Origin: CBDBIK01 sp965206145 | Lineage (GTDB): Bacteria > Pseudomonadota > Alphaproteobacteria > TMED109 | Assembly (NCBI GenBank): GCA_965206145.1 | Contig: CBDBIK010000009.1 | Coordinates: forward strand, 248,001-312,000 | Length of the DNA: 64,000 nt | Reading direction: 5' to 3' | Shown here: piece by piece, positions 35,207 to 44,200 of the stretch | How the letters are laid out: the number at the start of each line of letters is the position of its first letter | Position numbering within the stretch: the first letter of the stretch is position 1 | Position numbers and translations under genes: made by a program | The notes under the pieces: model-generated | Seen by the model: only the letters and a program-made list of their open reading frames with translations | Database searches by the model: none | What the model was told of the DNA's origin: nothing

Positions 35207-35643
35207 AGTTCGCGCTTGAGGCTCGCCGCGGAAACCCAGCCCGAGACCTTGCCGAGCTCAATCCGGAACCAGCCTGATTTCTCGGCCACAATGTGGAGTC
35301 GGAGATCACGCCCTACGACATGCCCTGCCGTGCAGTAGTGCTTGCCAGGACCAGCATGGATGGTTGCGTGGGGTCGGGAGGTGATAAGACGGGAGTCCAT
35401 GAATCCGGCAGTACTTCCGTTCGCCGTGCTGAACGACCGGCAGCCGGGATCCCTTCGCTTCGATGGAACGAAATCTCTCGGAAGTGCATCCCGGACCGTC
35501 CCTCCCGAAGGTCCATCCATCAGCGTAGCGACCTTGATTCCCAGCGTATTGGGCCCGCCGATATCGACGGCACCGGCAACTGCCGGGAAGACGAGGAGTG
35601 CGAGGGTGAAAATTCCTGCGCGTCCGCGGACTGGAGTTGTCAT
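35203..35643 (-). CDS. secreted SH3-domain protein
   Basis: A 146-residue protein with an N-terminal signal peptide (GIFTLALLVFPAVAGA, residues 10-25) and a C-terminal bacterial SH3-like domain (SRPHATIHAGPGKHYCTAGH ... LHIVAEKSGWFRIELGKVSG). Bacterial SH3 domains often bind wall peptides. It is an odd partner for the cytoplasmic decarboxylase genes, although its stop overlaps their start. Confidence 0.75.
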   Translation of the reverse strand: MTTPVRGRAGIFTLALLVFPAVAGAVDIGGPNTLGIKVATLMDGPSGGTVRDALPRDFVPSKRRDPGCRSFSTANGSTAGFMDSRLITSRPHATIHAGPGKHYCTAGHVVGRDLRLHIVAEKSGWFRIELGKVSGWVSAASLKREL

Positions 35644-35806
35644 GGCGTTTCTCCGTTCATTCCTTCCCGCAGTTTAGCTCGCAGAGGGGAGAAGCTTCCA
35701 TGGTCTTGTTTCTTGTTGCGCTTGTTGCGCTTGCAAGGAAAGGAGGTACCCTGTCAAGTGGGAAGTCTGCGGGAGTCCCTTCTCGCGGACAGAGGAGGGT
35801 CCACAA

Positions 35807-37324
35807 GTGTCCCATACATGGCTTAGTGAGCGCGAACAGCGGCTTGTCGACGGAGCGGAAAAGCTCGACATCGACTTGCCAGTTCCGACGCAGATCGTTT
35901 CCAACGGAGAATATCTGCCTCCTAAACAAACCGAGACCCAGAGGCGCGTCGAAGCGCGCATTCTGGAACTCGCCGACGAGAACGCGAAGCATCTTGGCAT
36001 GAGTCGCCGAGCGTTCCTGCAGACGAGTTGTGGCATGGCGGCTGCGTTCCTCGCCATGAATGAAATTCACGGCGGCGGCGTCTTCCAGGTGAGCGAGGCC
36101 GAGGCCCGCGATCCTGAAATGATGAAAGCCCGCACCGACGGACTGGCCGGTCAGTTCATCCTGGACGATCAGACCCATTTCTTGCGCGACGATTTCGCCC
36201 ATGAGGCCATCCTCGGCCTCGGTGAGTTTGCCGCCGAGCATTGGAATCCCAAGCTCAAGGAAGAGGGGCTGTCGCTTGCGCGGTACAAGTTCGAAAACTA
36301 CGTCCGCGAGCTTTGGTACACGAGTGACACGAAGATGGCGCTCCTGTCCGGTGCCCCGTTCGACGACCCGAGTTGGTGGTTGCTCCATAACCCGCAAATC
36401 ACCGCGGCACGCGATCTGGTCAATGACTTCGCCGGTGCTACACGCATGCTCGGCCACAGCGTCATCACTCCTGGTCAGCCAGGGTGGATGGACGAAGTTG
36501 ACCGTGCGATTGAAGATTACAAGCCCAATGCGTGGAAATCGTACACAATCGGTGATCCGCTTTCGCCGTCGCAGTACCCTTGGCGGCTCGACGATGAAAA
36601 GATCATGTACCCGTTCTACGAGAAGGCCATCAAAGCTGGCATCAACATTATTTGCATCCATAAAGGGCTGCTCCCGCCCGACTACGAGACCTCGTTCCCG
36701 GGCGTGTGGCAGCATGCAACCCTCGACGACGTTCCGCAGGCGGCAAAAGACTGGCCTGAAATGCGGTTCGTGATCTACCACTCTGGTCTCCGGCCGTTCC
36801 TTGAGCTTCCTGATCAAGCGTGGAAGGAATTCGAGCAGTCCGGTGGCGAGATCAAGTGGGTAACTGACCTTGGTCGCATCCCCGAAGAGCATGGAGTGGA
36901 CAACGTCTACGGCGAGATCGGAACTTCGTTCGCGAATTCCGCCGTTGCGCACCCGCGCTTCTCGGCAGCCCTGGTTGGCAGCCTTGTTCGCGACATGGGT
37001 GCTGACCATGTGGTCTGGGGGACGGATACTGTCTGGTATGGATCGCCCCAGTGGCAGATTGAGGCGATGCGTCGCCTCGAGGTTCCTGAGGACATGCAGA
37101 AGAAGTACAATCTCCCGTCGCTGGGCGGGGCCAACAGCCTCACCAAACAGGCGATCTTCGGGCTCAATTCCGCGCGTCTCTACGACATTGGTGTCCAAGA
37201 TGCCTCAGGGATGCCGGCGATGCCGAACTTCTCCGAGGACAAGATCGCCGCGTTGGCGCAGAAGTTCCGCGAGGAGGGTGGTTCGCCGTCCAACAAGCGG
37301 TACGGTTTCGTCCGCACGGCCTGA
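35807..37324 (+). CDS. Tat-exported amidohydrolase-family protein
   Basis: A 505-residue amidohydrolase-2 (ACMSD-like TIM barrel) protein. A GTG start at 35807 sits 8 bases after a perfect AGGAGG (35793-35798). About 64 residues precede a twin-arginine signal MSRRAFLQTSCGMAAAFLAM (residues 65-84), an internal-looking placement, so export is plausible but not certain. Barrel features: DDQTHFLRDD (only one histidine where HxH is usual), an IICIHKGLLPPDY loop, RFVIYHSGLRPFLELPDQAW, and VVWGTDTVWYGSPQWQIEAM with a conserved aspartate. Members hydrolyse or decarboxylate cyclic substrates; the substrate is unknown. It is followed by a strong terminator and then a secreted protein. Confidence 0.8.
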   Translation: MSHTWLSEREQRLVDGAEKLDIDLPVPTQIVSNGEYLPPKQTETQRRVEARILELADENAKHLGMSRRAFLQTSCGMAAAFLAMNEIHGGGVFQVSEAEARDPEMMKARTDGLAGQFILDDQTHFLRDDFAHEAILGLGEFAAEHWNPKLKEEGLSLARYKFENYVRELWYTSDTKMALLSGAPFDDPSWWLLHNPQITAARDLVNDFAGATRMLGHSVITPGQPGWMDEVDRAIEDYKPNAWKSYTIGDPLSPSQYPWRLDDEKIMYPFYEKAIKAGINIICIHKGLLPPDYETSFPGVWQHATLDDVPQAAKDWPEMRFVIYHSGLRPFLELPDQAWKEFEQSGGEIKWVTDLGRIPEEHGVDNVYGEIGTSFANSAVAHPRFSAALVGSLVRDMGADHVVWGTDTVWYGSPQWQIEAMRRLEVPEDMQKKYNLPSLGGANSLTKQAIFGLNSARLYDIGVQDASGMPAMPNFSEDKIAALAQKFREEGGSPSNKRYGFVRTA

Positions 37325-37338
37325 CCGGAAACAGACAG

Positions 37339-37366
37339 GGTAGGTGCCTTCGGGCACCTACCTTTT
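37339..37366 (+). terminator. strong intrinsic terminator
   Basis: A perfect 10-bp stem ggtaggtgcc / ggcacctacc closed by a ttcg tetraloop and followed by tttt. It terminates the amidohydrolase transcript, separating it from the liv cluster genes downstream. Confidence 0.9.
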
Positions 37367-37441
37367 CCGGAACGATGTTGCGGCGCTCAGGTGTGGCACG
37401 TCGTTCCGTCCGAATCAACACAGCGTTATTGGAGATCCAGC

Positions 37442-37963
37442 ATGTATAGAATCATTGCAGCGACCGTGTTCCTTTCCGGATTGCTCCTCACGACAGCGGC
37501 TAACGCCGATGTCCTAACAGTGCGTGGAGAGCAGGCGCGCCTCTATTTCGGCGGGCTTTATCCTTCCTACATCCTCTATCTCAAGGGCGGAATCCCTGAG
37601 AGCGCAGAGGATGCATGGGTGGACAAGGAGTACTGGGGTGTGATTGACGTCCACGGCGGCCCGGAAGCGGGCAAGAGCGTGATCGTCAAGCTCCAGAAGA
37701 GTAGCAAGGCCAGTCCACAGCCTGAGTGGTGCGTGACCGAGGGTGCCGAGGGTTTTGGCGGCCACGGCCCTGCCTGCATTAATAGTGACAACCCAATGTC
37801 CATGAACCAGCTTCGGTTCAAAGTGAAGGTGCAGTACGCCAAGACTGCTGACATGCTTCCGTCCGAATTTCGGGATCGTGATTGGGCGGAATATCCCGAA
37901 CTTCCGGGACGGCGTGAGAGCGAAGTGTTCGGCCCGGCCGAACTCCACGTAATCCGCGACTGA
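37442..37963 (+). CDS. secreted hypothetical protein
   Basis: A 173-residue protein beginning MYRIIAATVFLSGLLLTTAA, a clear signal peptide with cleavage after NADA/ANA. The mature part has no domain I recognise; it contains two cysteines (EWCVTEGAEGFG and ACINSDN) that could form a disulfide. The ATG at 37442 is chosen because the upstream frame lacks a signal. It lies between the amidohydrolase terminator and the acyl-CoA synthetase, and may be the first gene of the long plus-strand unit. Confidence 0.7.
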   Translation: MYRIIAATVFLSGLLLTTAANADVLTVRGEQARLYFGGLYPSYILYLKGGIPESAEDAWVDKEYWGVIDVHGGPEAGKSVIVKLQKSSKASPQPEWCVTEGAEGFGGHGPACINSDNPMSMNQLRFKVKVQYAKTADMLPSEFRDRDWAEYPELPGRRESEVFGPAELHVIRD

Positions 37964-38029
37964 CTGCCTGCGGTCTCGTGCCGAAAGGTTCTGGAAGTTG
38001 AGCCTTGAAGTTTTCGCGGATTCCGCTTC

Positions 38030-39991
38030 TTGGCTAGCAACGTGATCGGAGATCTTTCTGCCGACACCTTCCCAAGGGTGTTGCGTGCCAACGCGTCCAA
38101 GATCCACAAGTACCCCGCTTTCCGTGAGAAGGAGTTCGGGATCTGGCAAACGTGGACATGGGCCGAGGTTGCCGATGAAATTCGTGCATTCGCGCTTGGA
38201 CTCAAGGAACTCGGCCTTGAACGCGGTGATCGTTACGCGATCATTGGTGACAACCGCCCCCAGTTGTATTGGGCGTTCACCGCAGGCCAGGCAATTGGCG
38301 CGATTCCGGTCCCGTGTTACCAAGATTCAATCGCTGACGAGATCGCTTACGTGCTTGAGCATGCTGGCGTCCAAGTTGCCGTGGTCGAAGACCAGGAGCA
38401 GGTAGACAAGCTTCTTGAGGTGCGCGATCGCCTGCCCGATCTCCGTTGCGTCGTTTATGAGGATGGCCGTGGGCTTGAGAACTACGAGGAAAACGGCAGT
38501 TTCCTGAAGGATATCGCCTCGGTGTTCGAGTCCGGACGCGAGGCCGACCGTATCGACCCCGCCCTGTATGACGCCGAGGTAGAGAAGGCGTCAGCGGATG
38601 ACACGGCTGCCATCCTTTACACTTCGGGTACCACCGGCCGTCCCAAGGGGGTGGTGCTGAGTCATGCGACCCTAATGGGCCCGGCCGGCCGCGCGATCGA
38701 GCTGGAGGGCCTGACGCGCGATGATGAAGTGCTTGCGTACCTGCCGATGGCCTGGGTCGGGGACTACGTGTTCTCTGTGGCTCAGGCGTACCTTGCCGGT
38801 TTCTGCGTTAATTGTCCCGAGAGCCCGGAGACCGTGCTTTTCGACTTGCGCGAGATCGGTCCGACGTATTTTTTCGCCCCACCCCGAATCTTCGAGAACA
38901 TGCTGACCAACCTCATGGTTCGCATTGAGGATGCAGGCCGGATCAAGCGCGGACTTTTCTCGTTTTTCATGAAAGTGGCTCGCCGCTACGGCGTTGACAT
39001 CCTTGATCGCAAACCCGTTCCTTTTCACGCACGCATCCTCTATGCGGCGGGCAGGATTCTCATCTACGGACCGCTTTGCGACGTCCTTGGTCTTGGGCGC
39101 ACCCGGATCGTCTACACTGCTGGCGAGGCGATGGGCGTTGATGTTTTTCGTTTTTTCCGCTCACTCGGTGTCAACCTCAAGCAGCTCTACGGAGCGACGG
39201 AAGCCTCGGTCTACATCAGTTTGCAAACCGACGGCGACGTTCGCGCGGACACGGTGGGACCGGCTTTCCCTGGGGTCCAGGTCAGGGTTCAGGATGGCGA
39301 AGTGCAGTTCCGCAGCGATGGTGTTTTCCTAGGCTACTACCGGAGTCCGGAGGCGACGTCCGAAGCCATGACTGAGGATGGCTTTGTGCGCACGGGAGAT
39401 GCTGGCTATTTCGACGAGACGGAGCATCTGCACATCGTTGACCGGGCCAAGGACGTGGGGAAACTCACTAACGGGGCGATGTTTGCGCCCAAGTTCATCG
39501 AGAACAAGCTCAAGTTTCATTCCACGATTCGCGAGGCCGTTGCCTTTGGCGACGGACGCGATTGCGTATGCAGCATGATCAATATCGACCTTGAGGCAGT
39601 GGGAAGCTGGGCCGAACGGAACGGAATTTCTTACTCGGGCTATACTGACCTTGCTCGTCGTCCGGAGGTGTACGACCTCGTGCGCGACGCCATTGTCCAA
39701 GTGAATCTTGATCTCGCGGCAGATTCTGCCCTCGCGGATTCCCAGATTCGTCGCTTTCTCATTCTCCATAAGGAGCTTGATGCCGACGATGGCGAACTCA
39801 CCCGCACCCGCAAGATCCGGCGCACGAAAATCCAGGAGAGTTACGGCGATCTTCTTACCGCTCTCTACGACGGTAGCGAGTCCTGCCGAGTTAAAGTCGA
39901 TTTGACTTTCGAGGACGGGCGCACCGGTTCGATCGATGCGGACGTTCGGATCTGTGGTGTGGACGAGCCTGCTCTGGCGGCGGCGGCGTGA
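38030..39991 (+). CDS. long-chain acyl-CoA synthetase-like AMP-forming enzyme
   Basis: A 653-residue AMP-binding enzyme of the ANL superfamily, long FadD-type. The P-loop is AAILYTSGTTGRPKGVVLSH, the adenine-binding region is KQLYGATEAS (residues about 383-392), and FVRTGDAGYFDE carries the hinge aspartate. It should activate a carboxylic acid to its CoA thioester. The start may be the TTG at 38030 or the GTG at 38042; neither has a strong Shine-Dalgarno. Its stop overlaps livG (GTGA). Placement directly before a Liv ABC importer suggests it activates the imported substrate. Confidence 0.88.
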   Translation: MASNVIGDLSADTFPRVLRANASKIHKYPAFREKEFGIWQTWTWAEVADEIRAFALGLKELGLERGDRYAIIGDNRPQLYWAFTAGQAIGAIPVPCYQDSIADEIAYVLEHAGVQVAVVEDQEQVDKLLEVRDRLPDLRCVVYEDGRGLENYEENGSFLKDIASVFESGREADRIDPALYDAEVEKASADDTAAILYTSGTTGRPKGVVLSHATLMGPAGRAIELEGLTRDDEVLAYLPMAWVGDYVFSVAQAYLAGFCVNCPESPETVLFDLREIGPTYFFAPPRIFENMLTNLMVRIEDAGRIKRGLFSFFMKVARRYGVDILDRKPVPFHARILYAAGRILIYGPLCDVLGLGRTRIVYTAGEAMGVDVFRFFRSLGVNLKQLYGATEASVYISLQTDGDVRADTVGPAFPGVQVRVQDGEVQFRSDGVFLGYYRSPEATSEAMTEDGFVRTGDAGYFDETEHLHIVDRAKDVGKLTNGAMFAPKFIENKLKFHSTIREAVAFGDGRDCVCSMINIDLEAVGSWAERNGISYSGYTDLARRPEVYDLVRDAIVQVNLDLAADSALADSQIRRFLILHKELDADDGELTRTRKIRRTKIQESYGDLLTALYDGSESCRVKVDLTFEDGRTGSIDADVRICGVDEPALAAAA

Positions 39992-40791
39992 GCACAACCA
40001 CGATCGGAACCGCCGAGTCGCCCCTACTTTCGCTGGAGGGGATCAATCTTTCGTTCGGGGGTCTGAAGGCGTTGGTTGATGTCAACGTCGAAGTGAGGAA
40101 GGGCGAGATCCTCGCGATCATCGGGCCCAACGGTGCTGGAAAGAGCTCACTTCTCAACCTGATTTGCGGCATCTACCGCCCGCAGTCGGGAACCGTTTCC
40201 TACAAGGGCGAGGTGCGCTCGCGCATGAAGCCCGATGAAGTGGCGCGCCAGGGAATTGCTCGCACCTTTCAGAACATCGCCCTGTTCCAGGGTATGACCG
40301 CGCTCGACAACATCATGGTCGGGCGCAATACGCTGATGCGCAAGGGAATTATCTCCGAGGCTTTTTACGCCGGTTGGACCCGCCGCCAGGAAATCCGGCA
40401 CCGCCGCCGTGCTGAGGAGATCATTGATTTTCTGGAGATTCCGCAGATCAGGAAGATCCAGGCGGGTCGCCTTCCCTACGGCCTGCAGAAGCGTGTTGAG
40501 CTTGGCCGCGCGCTCGCCGCCGAACCGGAGATTCTCCTCCTTGATGAACCAATGGCGGGGATGAACCTCGAGGAGAAGGAAGACATGTGTCGTTTCATCA
40601 TCGATGTGAACGAGTTGCTCGGCACGACGCTGGTTCTCATCGAACACGACATGGGTGTCGTCATGGACATTTCGAGCCGTGTTGTCGTGCTCGACTACGG
40701 CCGCAAAATCGCCGACGGCACCCCCGAAGAGGTTCGCCATGACCCGCAAGTGATCGAAGTCTATCTTGGCGCACCTGTAGAAGCGGTCTGA
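39988..40791 (+). CDS. livG: branched-chain amino-acid-type ABC transporter ATPase LivG
   Basis: A 267-residue ATP-binding subunit: Walker A GPNGAGKSSLLN, the degenerate signature LPYGLQKRVELGRAL typical of LivG, Walker B EILLLDEPMAGMN, and the switch histidine in LVLIEHDMGVVM. Starts at GTG 39988, overlapping the synthetase stop. With livH, M, K and F it makes a complete HAAT-type importer. Confidence 0.94.
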   Translation: MSTTTIGTAESPLLSLEGINLSFGGLKALVDVNVEVRKGEILAIIGPNGAGKSSLLNLICGIYRPQSGTVSYKGEVRSRMKPDEVARQGIARTFQNIALFQGMTALDNIMVGRNTLMRKGIISEAFYAGWTRRQEIRHRRRAEEIIDFLEIPQIRKIQAGRLPYGLQKRVELGRALAAEPEILLLDEPMAGMNLEEKEDMCRFIIDVNELLGTTLVLIEHDMGVVMDISSRVVVLDYGRKIADGTPEEVRHDPQVIEVYLGAPVEAV

Positions 40792-40800
40792 GACAGGACG

Positions 40801-41694
40801 ATGCTCGAAAACGCCCTGTTCTTCACTGAGGTTCTCGTCGGCGGGCTCCTCTCTGGGACCTTATATTCGCTCGTTGCACTGGGCTTTGTCCTCATCTACA
40901 AGGCCTCAGGCGTATTTAATTTCGCGCAAGGAACGATGGTGCTGTTTGCCGCGCTCACGTTTGTGGGGATCCACGAGGCGGGAGTGCCGCTCTTTTTCGC
41001 CGGTGTAATCACGTTGGCGGTCATGTTTGTCCTTGCCGTCGCGGTCGAACGGTTGGTGTTGCGCCCTCTCGTCAACCAACCCCAGATCATCTTGTTCATG
41101 GTGACCATCGGACTTGCCTTCTTGCTGGAGGGTCTCGCGCAGACGGTGTGGGGAACTGAGGTTCATCCCCTCGATCTCGGCATCCCGGACCTACCTTTTG
41201 ATGTTGCCGGAATCCGGATCAGCCAATTTGACGTTGTCGCTGCTGTCGTGGTGGCCGCCCTCGTGGGGCTCATCGCCGTCTTCTTCCGCTGGACGCAGAT
41301 GGGACGAGCGCTCCGCGGCGTGGCCGACGACCACCAGGCAGCATTGTCGATCGGAATTCCGTTGCACCACGTTTGGATCTCGGTATGGGCGGTTGCAGGC
41401 CTGGTTGCCCTCGTTGCTGGGTTAGTTTGGGGTTCAAAACTGGGCGTGCAATTCTCGATCTCTCTGGTCGCCCTGAAAGCGATACCGGTCATGATTATCG
41501 GCGGCTTCACTTCGATTCCCGGTGCCATCGTCGGCGGCCTGATCGTGGGTGCCGGCGAGAAATTGGCCGAAGTCTACCTCGGCGGTTACGTCGGTGGCGG
41601 AATTGAAAATTGGTTCCCCTACATGCTCGCGATGCTGGTTCTTATGGTCCGGCCCGAAGGCCTGTTTGGAGAAAAAATCATCGAAAGGGTGTAG
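40801..41694 (+). CDS. livH: ABC transporter permease LivH
   Basis: A 297-residue inner-membrane permease with about eight hydrophobic spans. The family motif VLIYKASGVFNFAQGTMVLF is at the N-terminus, and the permease EAA-like loop precedes IGIPLHHVWISVWAVAG. Nine bases after livG. Confidence 0.93.
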   Translation: MLENALFFTEVLVGGLLSGTLYSLVALGFVLIYKASGVFNFAQGTMVLFAALTFVGIHEAGVPLFFAGVITLAVMFVLAVAVERLVLRPLVNQPQIILFMVTIGLAFLLEGLAQTVWGTEVHPLDLGIPDLPFDVAGIRISQFDVVAAVVVAALVGLIAVFFRWTQMGRALRGVADDHQAALSIGIPLHHVWISVWAVAGLVALVAGLVWGSKLGVQFSISLVALKAIPVMIIGGFTSIPGAIVGGLIVGAGEKLAEVYLGGYVGGGIENWFPYMLAMLVLMVRPEGLFGEKIIERV

Positions 41695-41697
41695 AGG

Positions 41698-42759
41698 ATG
41701 ATCTATCGGGAAACAGGGCAGTACAAGGCTTCGTATGAAGCGGACCAGGCGATTTTTCCGCTTCGCCAGGATCGCATCGCGGTTGCCGTCCTCCTGGTCA
41801 TCGCCTTTGTAGTTGTGCCGCAGATGGCGAACGAGTATTGGCTCCGTTCCATTCTTACACCCTTCCTCGTGTTTTCCTTGGCAGCGATTGGGCTCAACAT
41901 CCTCACCGGATACACGGGTCAGATCTCGCTGGGTACGGCGGGGTTCATGGCTGTGGGTGCGTTTGCCGCCTACAATCTCGAGGTTCGTGTGCCGGAGTTG
42001 CCATTCCTCGTCTCATTCGTGTTCGCAGGCATGGTCGCTGCCGGAGTTGGGATCCTGTTCGGGCTACCCTCGCTTCGCATCAAAGGCTTCTATCTCGCGG
42101 TGGCGACGCTTGCCGCGCAATTTTTTATCGAATGGCTGTTCACGCACGTTGCTTGGTTCACTAACTATTCGTCTTCGGGTGTCATTTCGGCACCGAAAAT
42201 GACGCTACTCGGATACTCGCTCGACAGTGCGGTGAGCCGCTATTTGGTTACCCTCGTGATCGTTGTGGGTATGGCGTTGGCTGCCAAGAACCTGGTCCGC
42301 AGCCAGATCGGTCGTTCATGGATGGCGGTGCGTGACATGGACATTGCCGCGGAAGCAATTGGCATCAACTTGATGCGAACAAAACTCTCTGCATTTGCGG
42401 TGAGTTCGTTCTATTGCGGGGTTGCGGGTGCGTTGTGGGCCTATGTCTACTTGGGAACTGTGGAGCCGCAGGCATTCGATGTTCTGCGTTCTTTCGAGAT
42501 TTTGTTCATGGTGATCATCGGTGGCTTGGGTAGCATCCTCGGATCATTCATGGGTGCCGCGTTCATTGTCCTCTTGCCTATTCTGATCACCAATTTCGGA
42601 AGCCTTTTCGCGTCCGTTGGGCCTGACATGGTGGCCCATCTCGAGTTCGTGGTGTTCGGCATTCTCATCATTACTTTCTTGATCCTCGAGCCGCTGGGCC
42701 TTGCGCGCTTGTGGCAAATCACCAAAGAGAAGCTGCGCTTGTGGCCCTTCCCGTATTAG
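41698..42759 (+). CDS. livM: ABC transporter permease LivM
   Basis: A 353-residue permease with about nine spans. Family motifs: AAIGLNILTGYTGQISLGTAGFM, GLPSLRIKGFYLAVATLAAQ and MAVRDMDIAAEAIGINLMRTKL. Three bases after livH. Confidence 0.94.
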   Translation: MIYRETGQYKASYEADQAIFPLRQDRIAVAVLLVIAFVVVPQMANEYWLRSILTPFLVFSLAAIGLNILTGYTGQISLGTAGFMAVGAFAAYNLEVRVPELPFLVSFVFAGMVAAGVGILFGLPSLRIKGFYLAVATLAAQFFIEWLFTHVAWFTNYSSSGVISAPKMTLLGYSLDSAVSRYLVTLVIVVGMALAAKNLVRSQIGRSWMAVRDMDIAAEAIGINLMRTKLSAFAVSSFYCGVAGALWAYVYLGTVEPQAFDVLRSFEILFMVIIGGLGSILGSFMGAAFIVLLPILITNFGSLFASVGPDMVAHLEFVVFGILIITFLILEPLGLARLWQITKEKLRLWPFPY

Positions 42760-42895
42760 GCGAGGTAGCACGGGAGGGAGACGATCTGGTTCCTTGCTTT
42801 TTAGGCGGTTCCCGCCCTAACTGCGCAATGGTATAAAGCGGAGTGGCTGGAGCTTCTGGATTATCTCTCCGCCAGATATGAAAGGCTCGAATCCC

Positions 42896-44200
42896 ATGTC
42901 CTTGAAGATTTTCAGGAACGCCTGTTTCGCACTTGCGACGGGAACGCTCGTGGTTGGGGACGTTCTCGCCGCCGAGCAATTCATTCCGGTCACCAGCTAC
43001 CGGACGGGGCCTTATGCCGTTGGTGGCATCCCTTCCTTCGAGGGTTTCGTTGACTATCTCACGATGATTAATACCCGTGACGGCGGCATTGAAGGCGTCA
43101 CGCTCACCTGGGAAGAGTGCGAAACCGCCTACAAGCCGGATCGCTTCATCGAGTGCTACGAGCGCCTGAAGAACCAGGGAGTGACAGGTGCCTCGGTCTT
43201 TAATCCGATGGGCACGGGCCTTACCTATGCCGTGATCGATCGTCTGCCTGAGGACCGGATCCCGATTATTACGCTCGGTTATGGACGTACCGATACCACC
43301 GATGGGCGTGTGTTTCCGTATGTGTTCCCGCTGATGGTCAACTATTGGAGCCAAAATACGACCAAACTCCGCTACATCGGCTCGCTCGAAGGCGGCATGG
43401 ACGGGCTGGAAGGCCTCAAAGTTGCCAACGTCCATCACGATTCCGCCTACGGCAAAGAGACCCAGAAGGTACTCGAGCGCCAGGCTGAGAATTTTGGGTT
43501 CGAGGTCAAGCACTTCCCCGTCTCGCACCCTGGCCTTGACCAGAAGGCGACTTGGCTCAACGTTCGACGTTACCGTCCGGACTACGTGATCTTGCGCGGC
43601 TGGGGCGTTATGAACCAAACGGCGCTCAAGGAGGCGGCGCGAGTCGGCTTCCCGAGTGAGAAGATCGTCGGCAATTGGTGGTCGTGTGCCGAGCAGGATA
43701 CGATTCCTGCTGGTGATGCCGCGATTGGTTATACCTGCGCGACTTTCCACGATAACGGGGTGGACTTCCCGATTATGCAGGATGTCCTCGAACACGTACA
43801 TGAAACTGACCAAGCAAGCGGTCATGTGGGCACTGCGCTCTACAACCGCGGTATCATCAACGGCTTTCTCGTTGTCGAGGCGATCCGCACGGCAATGAAG
43901 AACTACGGTGCCCGCCCACTCACCGGCGAAGAGGTGCGCTGGGGCATCGAGAACCTGAAGCTTGACGATGCGGCAATCGCTGAGGCGGGCGCGACGGGGC
44001 TGGTTCCACCAATTCACGTCACCTGTTCCGATCACGAAGGAGGCGGAAAGGTGCTCTTTGTCCGTTGGAACGGCACTGAGTTCGAACGAGCTTCCGATTG
44101 GATCGAACCTGATCACGGGCTGGTGCGCCCGATGATCGAGGAGTCGGCCGCCCGCTACGCTACTGAAAAGAACATTACACTTCGCGATTGCCCTTCCTAA
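42896..44200 (+). CDS. livK: periplasmic substrate-binding protein LivK
   Basis: A 434-residue type 1 periplasmic binding protein with a signal peptide (FRNACFALATGTLVVGDVLA). The ATG at 42896 has AAAGG ten bases upstream; an ATG at 42878 is also in frame. The mature protein begins EQFIPVTSYRTGPYAVGG, typical of the Liv proteins that accompany acyl-CoA synthetases rather than leucine-binding LivJ. Ligand specificity cannot be read. It lies 136 bases after livM, and livF starts within its stop codon (TAATG). Confidence 0.9.
   Translation: MSLKIFRNACFALATGTLVVGDVLAAEQFIPVTSYRTGPYAVGGIPSFEGFVDYLTMINTRDGGIEGVTLTWEECETAYKPDRFIECYERLKNQGVTGASVFNPMGTGLTYAVIDRLPEDRIPIITLGYGRTDTTDGRVFPYVFPLMVNYWSQNTTKLRYIGSLEGGMDGLEGLKVANVHHDSAYGKETQKVLERQAENFGFEVKHFPVSHPGLDQKATWLNVRRYRPDYVILRGWGVMNQTALKEAARVGFPSEKIVGNWWSCAEQDTIPAGDAAIGYTCATFHDNGVDFPIMQDVLEHVHETDQASGHVGTALYNRGIINGFLVVEAIRTAMKNYGARPLTGEEVRWGIENLKLDDAAIAEAGATGLVPPIHVTCSDHEGGGKVLFVRWNGTEFERASDWIEPDHGLVRPMIEESAARYATEKNITLRDCPS

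Noticed and set aside
35657..37198. 513-residue minus ORF over the amidohydrolase
   Set aside because: The plus-strand gene has a perfect Shine-Dalgarno, Tat motif and family sequence; the antisense frame has none.
42760..42895. Hairpin taggcgg...ccgccct near 42810 as a terminator
   Set aside because: The stem is imperfect and has no T-run after it, so it is unlikely to end the livM transcript.
42719..44116. 465-residue minus ORF over livK
   Set aside because: Antisense to an intact substrate-binding protein in a consistent operon.
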